A program made the position numbers and the translations under genes. The notes beneath the pieces were generated by a model. That model was given only the letters and a program-made list of their open reading frames with translations, did not search any database and was not told where the DNA came from. A DNA stretch of 64,000 nt, taken from Desulfofundulus salinus. GTDB lineage: Bacteria > Bacillota > Desulfotomaculia > Desulfotomaculales > Desulfovirgulaceae. The stretch spans positions 2,559,230 to 2,623,229 of the forward strand of contig NZ_RBWE01000001.1 of NCBI RefSeq assembly GCF_003627965.1. Direction: 5' to 3'. Within the stretch, counting starts at the first letter, position 1; every line of letters begins with the position of its first letter. Of this stretch, positions 15,058 to 23,229 are shown piece after piece.

Positions 15058-17742
15058 TTATTCCCTTTCAAAAGGATACGTTCCAACCGTTACCGGCGTT
15101 GTACTGAAGCCGGCCAGATTGCCCGACTCGTCCATGTATACCCAGTAGCCGTAGTGAGTTTTCACCGCCGCATTCTGGCGCGGTGTTACCGCCCATGGGT
15201 CGGGGTTGACCGCCGGGCTTACTGCCACACTCCAGCGTTCACGGACAGAATAAAGGGCATCGTAAACGTTATCAGCTTTCGTGAACCCGACCAGGTTCCA
15301 GCCCTTGAGCAAATTCCTTACCGGCGGATTGGTCGGTTCCGTGGCCGGCTTGATCACAGCGAGGACGGGTTCCTTCAGCTTGACGTAAACCGCCTCGAGG
15401 GGCTGGATGGTGTTGTTGTCCGCGGTGACCTGCACCCACTGCTGGCTAGCCGCGTCGAACTTGTAAGCGATGTCCACCTTACCGAGGTCGATCACGTCGC
15501 CCAGCAGCTTCTGGCCGCCGGCGAGCTGCACCGGCACGGAGAAGGTTCTCCATCCTTCTGGACCTGGCGTTAACTCCCAGTAAGCCAGCACCGGGTAGCC
15601 CTGCCCGGCGTTATCGGCCACTACCCCTTGCGATTCGTTGCCCGAGTAATCAACAGCTACCACTTTGAACTGGACCTCGTCGCTTCCGAGGACGAGGTTG
15701 CCGGGAACCTGAACCCAGATATCGACAGATTCACCAGGCTGACATTCAAAGAGGGATGCCTCGTCATCACCAAAATTTACTTGTTCCCAATCGTTGCTGC
15801 CGTAGACGGTCGCGTAAACTGCTACCCCGCGCAGGTCCGAATCAGACGGTGCAGTGAAGCTGATGCTGAACCGCCCGGCACCGGGCTGTGGACTTACGGT
15901 TAGATCCGTCACTTCACCGGGAGGCTGTTCGTCAACACCACCAGTGGAAGGCTGCTGCTCCTCTTCCGGAGCGGTACCCTCTTCAGTGGTACCTTCTTCA
16001 GGGGTTGTTACCTCGCCAGGCTGCTGCTCCTCACCGGAAGCACCCTGAGTGGTGAAGCTGAAGGTGTACTCCTCAGCCAGCCCATTGCCCGCCGCATCCT
16101 GCACCGCGCCAGCAGGAATGGTCACGGTGTAGGTGGTGCTGTAGTCAAGGTTAACATCCGGCTTAATAGTGAGGACTTTGCTCTCAATGCTCCTGGTCAC
16201 GGCAACGGTGTTACCTTCAGCGTCTTTGAGCTCGATACCGTCATAGGCAGCACCCGCATTCACATCCTCACTGAAGGTCACGGTGACGGACGTACTTACC
16301 GGCACGTCAGTTGCGCCATCGGCCGGCTCAGTAGCCTCCACCGCCGGCGCAATGTTGTCAGGTTCGGCCTCCGTGGTGAAACCGAAGGCGTATCCGTCAG
16401 CCAGCTCATTACCCGCCGCATCCTGCACCGCGCCGGCAGGGATGGTCACGGTGTAGGCAGTGCTGTAGGCAAGGTTAGCGTTTGGGTCGATGGTCAGCAC
16501 ATTGCCGTTCAAGGTCACGTTGCAGTCCACCGGGTTGCCTTCAGCATCCTTGAGGGCGATCTGGCCGAAGCTATCACCCTCCTGCACGTCCTCGCTGAAG
16601 GTCACGGTGATGGTCACGACCACCGGCACGTTGGTTGCACCATCAACCGGCTCAGCAGCTTCCACCGTCGGCGCGATAGTATCCGGCTCAGCTTCCGTTG
16701 TAAAGCTGAAGGCGTAATCCTGCGCCAGGGCGTTGCCCGCCAAGTCAGCTACCGCTCCGGCTGGAATGATCACGGTGTACTTAGTGCTGTAGGCAAGGTT
16801 AGCATCCGGCTTAATTGTCAGCACCTTGCCCTCAATGTTCGTGGTTACGGCAACAGCGTTACCTTCAGCGTCTTTGAGCGCAATGCCGTCGTAGGCAGCA
16901 CCCGCTTTCACGTCCTCGCTGAAGGTCACGGTGACGGACGTACCTACCGGCACGTTGGTTGCACCATCGACCGGGTCAACAGCTTCCACCGCCGGTGCGA
17001 TAGTATCCGGCTCAGCCTCCGTGGTGAAGCTGAAGGCGTAATCCTGCGCCAGGGCGTTGCCCGCCAGGTCCGCCACCGCTCCGGCAGGGATGACCACGGT
17101 GTAACTGGTGCTGTAGGCAAGGTTATCGTTCGGGTCGATGGTCAACACCTTGCCGCTCAACGCCACGTTGCAGTCCACCGTATTGCCGGCAGCGTCCTTC
17201 AGGGCGATCTGGCCGAATCTATCACCCTGCTGCACGTCCTCACTAAAGGTCACGGTGACAACCTGGTCCACAGGCACATCGGTTGTACCATTGTCCGGGT
17301 CAACAGCTTCCACCACCGGCGCAGTGGTGTCCGGCAGTGCATCAATGGCGAGGTTAAGTGGCGTTGTCTCACCAGATTTAAACGCACAGCTCCCGGCCAG
17401 AACACCGGCCACGTAGAACTCTACAGTTTCCCCGTCGCGCCCACCTTCTTTGTCGAGAGTGTCGGGGTCGTCGGCCGGAACGTAGAACGGATCATCTATA
17501 TCGTATCCGTATCTGCCTTGAGCATCCGCCGTGGTGGCCTCGTACTGGACACCTCCAATTTTAGCCACCACTTCAATACCCTGTTGGGCCGGCGCTCCTC
17601 CCACGGTTACCTGGCCGTAGAACTGGTGCGGGGCCGGAGGTAAGGCTAACGCGGAACCGGCAAATCCGAAAATCAGGATTAGGGCCAGCAGGAGCCCGCA
17701 GGCTCCTGCCGGCTTCAGCAGACTAAGCAACTTACGAATCAT
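15058..17742 (-). CDS. Secreted protein with four tandem SbsA-type Ig-like repeats
   Basis: An 894-aa exported protein. ATG follows GGGAGGATGG. Signal peptide spans residues 1-34 (LLLALILIFGFAGSALA). A short Ig-like N-terminal domain is followed by four repeats of about 108 aa (138-245, 246-353, 354-461, 462-569), each beginning D(T/N)xAPxVEA and ending FSFTT. A Glu/Pro/Thr linker (570-610), an FN3-like domain and a C-terminal module with KGWNLVGF and HYGYWVYMDE follow. No SLH domain is present, so it may bind another surface protein or be released. It lies 23 bp after the stop of the larger surface protein and is probably cotranscribed with it. Confidence 0.85.
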   Translation of the reverse strand: MIRKLLSLLKPAGACGLLLALILIFGFAGSALALPPAPHQFYGQVTVGGAPAQQGIEVVAKIGGVQYEATTADAQGRYGYDIDDPFYVPADDPDTLDKEGGRDGETVEFYVAGVLAGSCAFKSGETTPLNLAIDALPDTTAPVVEAVDPDNGTTDVPVDQVVTVTFSEDVQQGDRFGQIALKDAAGNTVDCNVALSGKVLTIDPNDNLAYSTSYTVVIPAGAVADLAGNALAQDYAFSFTTEAEPDTIAPAVEAVDPVDGATNVPVGTSVTVTFSEDVKAGAAYDGIALKDAEGNAVAVTTNIEGKVLTIKPDANLAYSTKYTVIIPAGAVADLAGNALAQDYAFSFTTEAEPDTIAPTVEAAEPVDGATNVPVVVTITVTFSEDVQEGDSFGQIALKDAEGNPVDCNVTLNGNVLTIDPNANLAYSTAYTVTIPAGAVQDAAGNELADGYAFGFTTEAEPDNIAPAVEATEPADGATDVPVSTSVTVTFSEDVNAGAAYDGIELKDAEGNTVAVTRSIESKVLTIKPDVNLDYSTTYTVTIPAGAVQDAAGNGLAEEYTFSFTTQGASGEEQQPGEVTTPEEGTTEEGTAPEEEQQPSTGGVDEQPPGEVTDLTVSPQPGAGRFSISFTAPSDSDLRGVAVYATVYGSNDWEQVNFGDDEASLFECQPGESVDIWVQVPGNLVLGSDEVQFKVVAVDYSGNESQGVVADNAGQGYPVLAYWELTPGPEGWRTFSVPVQLAGGQKLLGDVIDLGKVDIAYKFDAASQQWVQVTADNNTIQPLEAVYVKLKEPVLAVIKPATEPTNPPVRNLLKGWNLVGFTKADNVYDALYSVRERWSVAVSPAVNPDPWAVTPRQNAAVKTHYGYWVYMDESGNLAGFSTTPVTVGTYPFERE
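16035..17331. repeat. Four tandem repeats of about 324 bp encoding Ig-like domains
   Basis: Four in-frame units within the 894-aa protein gene. Units 1 and 3 share more with each other (DVQQGD/DVQEGDSFGQIALKDA) and units 2 and 4 share DV(K/N)AGAAYDGI, so the array looks like a doubled two-unit block. Confidence 0.85.
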
Positions 17743-17765
17743 TCAACACCATCCTCCCGCGCAGC

Positions 17766-20700
17766 TTACGGGTAGATGTAGCCCGGAGCGGTCACCGCGA
17801 TCCAGTAGCCCTTCCCAGGTTGCAGGTTCTCTCCCGCCAGCACTTGATGGAAGCGCTGCGTGGCCGCGTCGTAGCCGTAAATCACGGTATACTTGCCCGC
17901 CATCGCCGCCAGGTACTCGCTGGCCTTCTCGGGCACCGTGGACTTGAAGCCGATGAGGTTCCAGCCCGGCACCAGTTCGTAGCTCGGTGGTACCTGCGGG
18001 CCTACAGGCATTTCTACACCTTCCACGGCGAAGGAGCAGTCGCCGTTGACCTTCACCCAATAGCCCTTGCCGTCACGCATCACCGTGAGGCTGCTCGGCG
18101 CTCCCGGCGCGTAGGACGACCACTTGCCTGCGACAGCATCATAGCTCCAGACTGCCCCGAGCTTATCATAGACGCTGGCCAGCACAGTCCCGATAGATGG
18201 TTCGTTCGGGATGAGCGGCAGCGACACCAGGTTCCAGCCGGCCTTCAGCGTTACCGTCGGCATGGTTGTGCTGAAGCTCAAGGTGTAGTCCTGAGCCAGG
18301 GCGTTGCCCGCCAGGTCCGCCACAGCGCCGGCAGGAATGATCACGGTGTAGGTGGTGCTATAGGCAAGTTTCTCCTTCGGGCCGATGGTCAGAACCTTGC
18401 CGGTCAATGCCACATCACAGTCCACCGGGTTACCGGCAGTGTCCTTCAGGACGATCTGGCTGAAGCTATTACCCCGCTGTACGACCTCGCTGAAGGTCAC
18501 GGTAATGACCTTGTCCACCGCGACGCCGCTGGCCTTATCCTGCGGATCCGTGCCTTCCACCGTCGGTGGCGTGGTGTCCGGAGCCGGTACCGGCTGCACC
18601 GTCAGCTTCGCGGAGCCTTCCAGACCGGTGGTCCTGGCCGTGATGGTCACTTCACCGGCCGTGCTGTCCTTGTAATAGGCAGTGGCAGAGCTTTGGCCTT
18701 CCGCGACGGTGACCTGCGTGATCTGCTTGCCGCTCTCGTCCTCGAACCGGCCGGTGGTTGAAGAGGAGCTCAGCACCAGGGTGAGAGACGAACCATCAAC
18801 AGCCACGGGGTTATCAAACCGGTCCACGACGGTGAATGTGATCTTGGCCCTCTCGTTCACCACCACCGAGCCGTCCGCTACAACGGCGATCTTTGCTGGC
18901 TCGGCAGGAACGACGGTGATGGTGCCCTCAGCAGGATCGAGACCAGGCGCGCTGACCGTTATCTTCTGGGCGCCGGCCTTCGTGTCGTAGTAGTAGACGG
19001 TGGTCTCGCTCTTGTCCTTGGCAATGGTCACAGTGCTAATTTCGGTACCGCCCTCAGCCTTGTCGTAGAACTTGCCGGTCGGCGAGTCAGCCTTCAGGGT
19101 CACGACGAGGTCGGCACTTTGGGCGACCGGGTTGCCGTACTGGTCGGTCACCTTAATCGACACCTCTCCGGTCGTGCCGGCGGTGATGGTTTCTGCAGTG
19201 ATGCTCAGCGCGTTTGCCACCTGGCCGGCCGGGCGCACGGTGACGGATTTGGTGCCCTGAACATTAAACCCGGACGTTCCTTCTACTGCAACATTAGCAA
19301 TAGCCGTAACCGTGTTCGGCCCAACGCTCGTGGGCCGGTAGTAGACAGTGGCCTCGCTCTTGCCAGCAGCAATGGTCACGCTGGGAACACTGGTTCCGCC
19401 GACGAGGCTGGTGTAGAACTCGCCGTCCTTGTTGTCCGTCAACGTCACGTTCGTGTTCTGGGCGACGGCGTAGGGATTGCCGTACTGATCCAGCAACCTG
19501 ATGGTCAAGGGCAGGCGCAGGTTGACCTCGACGGAGTCATCGCCGGCGATCTCAAGCTTCTCCGGGCGCGGACCCATGAGCGTGACGGGTGCGCTTCCAG
19601 TGACGATGCCGGCGCTGGCGCTAATTGTAATGTCCTTCTGCACGCCGTCCTCGGGCCGCAGCTTGTCGTAATAGTAGACGGTCACGCTGGAGGCGCCGGC
19701 AGTGATGGTTACCGTTGTGATATCCGTGTCGCTTGTGGCGTCGGCATAGAAATTGGCGTTGCCAGTGTTAGAATCAGACGTAAGGTTTACAGTAAGAGGA
19801 CTCGCCTGCGGCACCGGGTTGCCGTACTTGTCCTGCACCTCGATGGTTACCTCCGTGCGCTGGTCGGAGTTGATCTCAATACCTCCGGTAGCCGGATAGG
19901 CGTCGGCCACCTTGACCACGAAGTGCTCGTTGGCAGCAGGCACGATCTTGAACTCCACAGTGGCGGAAAGCGCCGGCTCGGCAATGCTGGCAGTGATGGT
20001 TACCTTGTCGGAAGCCTTGGTGTCACTGAAGGTGAAAGTAAGGTCACTTGATCCAGAGCTGATCGTGGCGGTGGCCTTCAGCTTGTCACTTTGCTGAGTA
20101 ACACCGCTTCCGCCCCACGTTACCGTGTCGGCGTTGGCACCCTGAGCGGTCAGGGTTACAGTGTAATCTTTATCGGCACGGAACGCGTTGCCGTAGGCGT
20201 CCTGGAGCTGCAGAGTGAAGCTCCTGGTATCTCCCGCTGTGAGCTGGGCAGGCGGCTGGACGAACACCAGCTTAGCCAAGGTGCCGTATTGTTCAACTGT
20301 AATCGTGATGGATTGCGGCTCGGGGGTTAACACAGGCGTAGTCGTAATTGCGATGGTTACGTTCTCCGCCTCCGTGTCCTTCAGGTAGGCGGTACCGCCG
20401 GTATTGCCGGCAGCGATAACGAGCTTATTACCGGTTAGCTCCTGGGTCGCCTCGGAGTCGGAGTAGAGCTTGGCGGAGTATACGGTAGTGGCGACGGTCT
20501 CTGTAAGTGTAAATTCTAGCGTTAGGTTGCTATCCATCGTGGTTACATTGCCGTAAACGTCCTGGATGACGCAGTTAACCGGTACAACCTGGTTGGCGAC
20601 GAACTTAGCTCCGTTCTGCGGCTCAGTGATGACGATCTTCGCCGCCGCGGCTGGTTCGATGGTGACGCTGCCGTAGGCCGTGGTCGTGTCCACCGTGGTC

Positions 20701-21152
20701 CTCACGGCGAACTGGTAGTTGCCCGCCTTGGTAGGGTTATTGACTCCGCTAAATTCCACGGTCACCTTACCGCCCGCGGACACGGTCAGCTCGGCCGGGA
20801 TACCAATTCTAACAATGTTGCCCAACGATGTTCCCGCCGGCTGATAGGTTTTTCCATCATAGGTTATCCCGGTAACGGACGCATTGGTTACGTCGTAGCC
20901 GGTGGGGAAGACCACGGTGATCTCGTCGCCCGGCTCTAGGCCGCTCGTGGCGGTAAAAGCGACAGTGTAGCTGACGCCCGCGGCCCCAGCCGTAGGATTG
21001 CCAGCCGTGACGCTGACGCTGCCCACCTGGCCCGCCATCGCCGGCACAGCCGGCAAAAGCGTCAGGAGCATGGCGAGCAGAGCCAGGACGGAAACGGCCT
21101 TCCTCCCGGCCTTCCTGGAAATGAAGAACTTGCTCTTGCCCATCAAAATCAC
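17766..21152 (-). CDS. Large secreted multi-Ig-domain surface protein
   Basis: An 1128-aa exported protein. The GTG start is about 12 nt after GGGGG; an ATG three codons later (MGKSKFF) is also possible. Signal peptide ends near AVPAMAG. The body is a chain of invasin/filamin-type Ig repeats of about 100 aa marked by xDxYGNP (QDVYGN, QDAYGN, QDKYGNP, LDQYGNP, TDQYGNP, VDRFDNP), then one SbsA-type domain near residue 865-970, then two C-terminal GWNL...GYW modules (AGWNLVSLPL/GKGYWVKVNG and PGWNLIGFKS/GKGYWIAVTA). The same end module closes the 894-aa protein, so it may be a binding or secretion mark used by this family. No SLH domain. It is the first gene of a four-gene surface-protein run. 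Confidence 0.85.
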   Translation of the reverse strand: MILMGKSKFFISRKAGRKAVSVLALLAMLLTLLPAVPAMAGQVGSVSVTAGNPTAGAAGVSYTVAFTATSGLEPGDEITVVFPTGYDVTNASVTGITYDGKTYQPAGTSLGNIVRIGIPAELTVSAGGKVTVEFSGVNNPTKAGNYQFAVRTTVDTTTAYGSVTIEPAAAAKIVITEPQNGAKFVANQVVPVNCVIQDVYGNVTTMDSNLTLEFTLTETVATTVYSAKLYSDSEATQELTGNKLVIAAGNTGGTAYLKDTEAENVTIAITTTPVLTPEPQSITITVEQYGTLAKLVFVQPPAQLTAGDTRSFTLQLQDAYGNAFRADKDYTVTLTAQGANADTVTWGGSGVTQQSDKLKATATISSGSSDLTFTFSDTKASDKVTITASIAEPALSATVEFKIVPAANEHFVVKVADAYPATGGIEINSDQRTEVTIEVQDKYGNPVPQASPLTVNLTSDSNTGNANFYADATSDTDITTVTITAGASSVTVYYYDKLRPEDGVQKDITISASAGIVTGSAPVTLMGPRPEKLEIAGDDSVEVNLRLPLTIRLLDQYGNPYAVAQNTNVTLTDNKDGEFYTSLVGGTSVPSVTIAAGKSEATVYYRPTSVGPNTVTAIANVAVEGTSGFNVQGTKSVTVRPAGQVANALSITAETITAGTTGEVSIKVTDQYGNPVAQSADLVVTLKADSPTGKFYDKAEGGTEISTVTIAKDKSETTVYYYDTKAGAQKITVSAPGLDPAEGTITVVPAEPAKIAVVADGSVVVNERAKITFTVVDRFDNPVAVDGSSLTLVLSSSSTTGRFEDESGKQITQVTVAEGQSSATAYYKDSTAGEVTITARTTGLEGSAKLTVQPVPAPDTTPPTVEGTDPQDKASGVAVDKVITVTFSEVVQRGNSFSQIVLKDTAGNPVDCDVALTGKVLTIGPKEKLAYSTTYTVIIPAGAVADLAGNALAQDYTLSFSTTMPTVTLKAGWNLVSLPLIPNEPSIGTVLASVYDKLGAVWSYDAVAGKWSSYAPGAPSSLTVMRDGKGYWVKVNGDCSFAVEGVEMPVGPQVPPSYELVPGWNLIGFKSTVPEKASEYLAAMAGKYTVIYGYDAATQRFHQVLAGENLQPGKGYWIAVTAPGYIYP

Positions 21153-21230
21153 GTTCTTTCTTATCCCCCTCTCAATCTAAGATAACTTTCAGACACTACC
21201 TGTAAACGATGCCTTTTCCGCTGCCGCCTT

Positions 21231-21509
21231 TCAGTCGCCGGGGCTTCCCCTTGCTCCACCGCCACCGCCTTCCGGCTCACCTTCCTCCAATCGCGAACCG
21301 TGATTATCCCGGCCAAAAAAAAGCTCGTCCACGGTCACGCCGAAGAAGTCGGCCAGTTTCTTCTCCACCTCCTTGCGGGGGTGGCGGTGGCCGCCCTCGA
21401 TCATGGCGTAGGAGCTCTGGCTGATGCCCACTGCTTCGGCTACCTGCCGCTGGCTGAGGCCCATTTTGAGCCTCAACTGGTACATCTTTTCATTTCTCAC
21501 CCCGCTCAC
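21231..21509 (-). CDS. XRE-family HTH regulator
   Basis: A 92-aa protein with one Cro/CI helix-turn-helix: LRLKMGLSQRQVAEAVGISQ followed by SSYAMIEGGHRHPRKEV, the typical operator-reading layout. The last 20 residues are Gly/Glu-rich and without known fold. Several GTG/ATG starts lie close together (GTG at 21509, GTG four codons on, ATG nine codons on); the exact one is unsure. Divergent to a second XRE gene 290 bp away, with AT-rich DNA between. Confidence 0.83.
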   Translation of the reverse strand: MSGVRNEKMYQLRLKMGLSQRQVAEAVGISQSSYAMIEGGHRHPRKEVEKKLADFFGVTVDELFFGRDNHGSRLEEGEPEGGGGGARGSPGD

Positions 21510-21802
21510 CCTTCGGCTGGTGTTGAAAGAACAAAACCTCCCCCCTTCCTGCCCGGCTGCAGCGCCGGCCGGCCCGTTTCAACCCCGCGGTGCCGGCCGG
21601 CTGCCGTCACCCTCTGACTATTACTATAATCACAATTCGCGATTGCTGTCAAGGGTCCACCGGTTAAAATTTGCGCCGAACGTAAATAATTAGTAGAAGG
21701 TTTTTATTTCTTATCACATTATGCGCTTTAACGGAAAATCCGTTTTTTATTTTCTTTCCCTCTTTCACAAAACGTGTTAAATTACGATCGAGGTGGGTCG
21801 AC
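21510..21802. promoter_or_regulatory. Divergent intergenic region with palindrome
   Basis: No gene is seen. The AT-rich part holds AACGGAAAATCCGTT at 21730-21744, a perfect 6-bp inverted repeat with 3-nt centre, close to the start of the plus-strand XRE gene, a plausible operator. It is followed by a T run, so a weak terminator is the alternative reading. Confidence 0.45.
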
Positions 21803-22231
21803 ATGTCTTCCCTCGGCGAAAGGCTGGCTTATCTGCGCAATCAAAGAGGATTGTCCCAGGCGGAACTGGCCCGCCTGTTACATATGGGGCAGAGCACCAT
21901 TGCCATGTACGAGAAAAACAGGCGCTCGCCGGACAACCAGTCTCTCAAACGGCTGGCCGATTTCTTCGGCGTTTCGACGGATTACCTGCTGGGACGCACC
22001 GACCGGCCTTACGGAACCGGCGGGGAGGGTGCACCCGGGAATGCACCCCATGACGCGGAGCTGTACGCAGTTGCGGCCGACCCCCTGTTTGCCGGCCTGC
22101 TCAGGCAGGTACCCGACCTGACGGAGGAAGAAAAACACTCCCTGGTTGAGCACTGGGAGTGGGCCCTGCGCTTTATAAAGAAGGAGAGGGAGCGGCGCAG
22201 GAAAAGGGAGGAAGGGAACCGGAAGGGATGA
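21803..22231 (+). CDS. XRE-family HTH regulator (phage-repressor-like)
   Basis: A 142-aa protein. The N-terminal 65 residues form a Cro/CI HTH (LAYLRNQRGLSQAELARLLH, MYEKNRRSPDN); the rest is helical and ends in a basic tail (KKERERRRKREEGNRKG). The start ATG follows GAGGTGG at 7 nt. Such regulators are often paired with an ImmA/IrrE-type protease; a degenerate member of that family does lie downstream, but 460 bp away beyond a terminator and a folded element. Confidence 0.85.
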   Translation: MSSLGERLAYLRNQRGLSQAELARLLHMGQSTIAMYEKNRRSPDNQSLKRLADFFGVSTDYLLGRTDRPYGTGGEGAPGNAPHDAELYAVAADPLFAGLLRQVPDLTEEEKHSLVEHWEWALRFIKKERERRRKREEGNRKG

Positions 22232-22276
22232 CAGGGCGAGGTTAGCACCACATCCAGCCGGGTTCACTGAATATTT

Positions 22277-22310
22277 ACAGGGGAAGAGTTTGAAGTATCC
22301 CCTGTTTTTT
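22277..22310 (+). terminator. Intrinsic terminator after XRE gene
   Basis: ACAGGGGA and TCCCCTGT pair around a 13-nt loop and run directly into six T residues, 45 bp after the stop codon. Confidence 0.88.
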
Positions 22311-22315
22311 AAAGC

Positions 22316-22524
22316 CCCTGTTTTGGCTCGGTAGCGAGCGACTTGAGCCGAGCGGCCAGTCAAACTTAGCGAGGCGAAAAGCGAAGGCAGGCCCGAGGGC
22401 ATGGATGCCCGAAGCCGGCAACTGAGGCAGGATGCCGAATTTGCCGGGAAGCCTGTCGGAGCTTTGAGCCGAGCACTAGTTTGGCCCGCGAGGCTCACCG
22501 GAGCGAGCGAGAGCCAAAACAGGG
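22316..22524 (+). ncRNA. Candidate structured RNA or palindromic mobile element (209 bp)
   Basis: The ends are a perfect 14-bp inverted repeat: CCCTGTTTTGGCTC and GAGCCAAAACAGGG. Inside lie further stems: GCTCGG/CCGAGC, GGGCA-TGGA-TGCCC, CCGGCAA/TTGCCGG enclosing GGCAGGATGCC, and GAGCC/GGCTC. Unpaired stretches on the plus strand are rich in A and G (GCGAAAAGCGAAGG, CCCGAAG, GCCGAAT), which favours plus as the sense strand. No open frame fits. It may be a stand-alone structured RNA (for instance of the HEARO/IscB omega-RNA kind, seen without its ORF in some genomes) or a MITE. The class is not identified; only the folding potential is certain. It lies just after a terminator and 169 bp before the ImmA-like gene. 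Confidence 0.5.
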
Positions 22525-22692
22525 TAGCTGGAAAGTGGGAATAACCCAGGGGAGGAGTAATGATTTTTTTATCTTCCCCAACTTTTCAACAAAATCCGAC
22601 TTAACCGTGGTTTATAATAAAATAAAATGAGAAATAGTTCAAGGATACGCTGGTGTCCTTAAGAAGCATTTCTACCGAGCGGAGGGGTAGCC

Positions 22693-23223
22693 TTGAGTTC
22701 AGCCGTTCAGCTGGCCCTGGCCCTGATCAAAAAGTACCGTCTCGAGGGGCCACCGGGTGTTTACCAGCTGTACAGGATAGCCAGGAGCGAAGGGATCATC
22801 CTGACCCGCTTCCCGTTTAAAGGCCGGGTCAAGGGAAGGTACGTGCGCACGGGGGACGGCATCGCGCTGCTCACGGTGAAAAAGGGGCTTTCCAGGCCGG
22901 AACTGAAGCACATGCTGGCCTACGGCCTGGGCCAGCACTGTCTGAATGTCACCAGCGGCATATACGTGCACGGGTTGACCGGAGGAGGGGAGGAAGAAAA
23001 CGCCGCCGAAGATTTTGCCGCCCTCCTCCTGCTGCCCCCGGAAACGGGCAGCGCAGGGACGAAATTCCAGAAGATTCATGAAGTGGCAGATGCCTTTCAC
23101 ATACCCGCACCCCTGGTGCGCCGCCGGTTTAACCTGGAAGAGCGGCTGGCAAAGCACGAACATGTGGTTCAGGAGAACGCCCCCTTCCCGGCAGGCGCCC
23201 GGCCGGCCGCCGGGAGACTTTAG
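22693..23223 (+). CDS. ImmA/IrrE-like protein with degenerate protease site
   Basis: A 176-aa protein starting at TTG, 5 nt after GGAGGGG. The overall pattern fits ImmA/IrrE metallopeptidases: N-terminal helices, then the segment HMLAYGLGQHCLN where the family has an AHELGHxxLH zinc site, and a third-ligand helix ENAAEDFAALLLLPP. The HExxH motif reads YGLGQ-H, so the first His and the catalytic Glu are lost and peptidase activity is not expected. It could work as a protein-binding partner of an XRE repressor. The last 25 residues are Pro/Ala-rich. Family call is from pattern; the loss of key residues is seen directly. Confidence 0.62.
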   Translation: MSSAVQLALALIKKYRLEGPPGVYQLYRIARSEGIILTRFPFKGRVKGRYVRTGDGIALLTVKKGLSRPELKHMLAYGLGQHCLNVTSGIYVHGLTGGGEEENAAEDFAALLLLPPETGSAGTKFQKIHEVADAFHIPAPLVRRRFNLEERLAKHEHVVQENAPFPAGARPAAGRL

Positions 23224-23229
23224 GCAGGG

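Noticed and set aside
12602..21200. Possible CRISPR or tandem DNA repeats in the surface-protein region
   Set aside because: The periodicity comes from protein domain repeats of about 324 bp, not short direct repeats with unique spacers. No CRISPR array is seen anywhere in the window.
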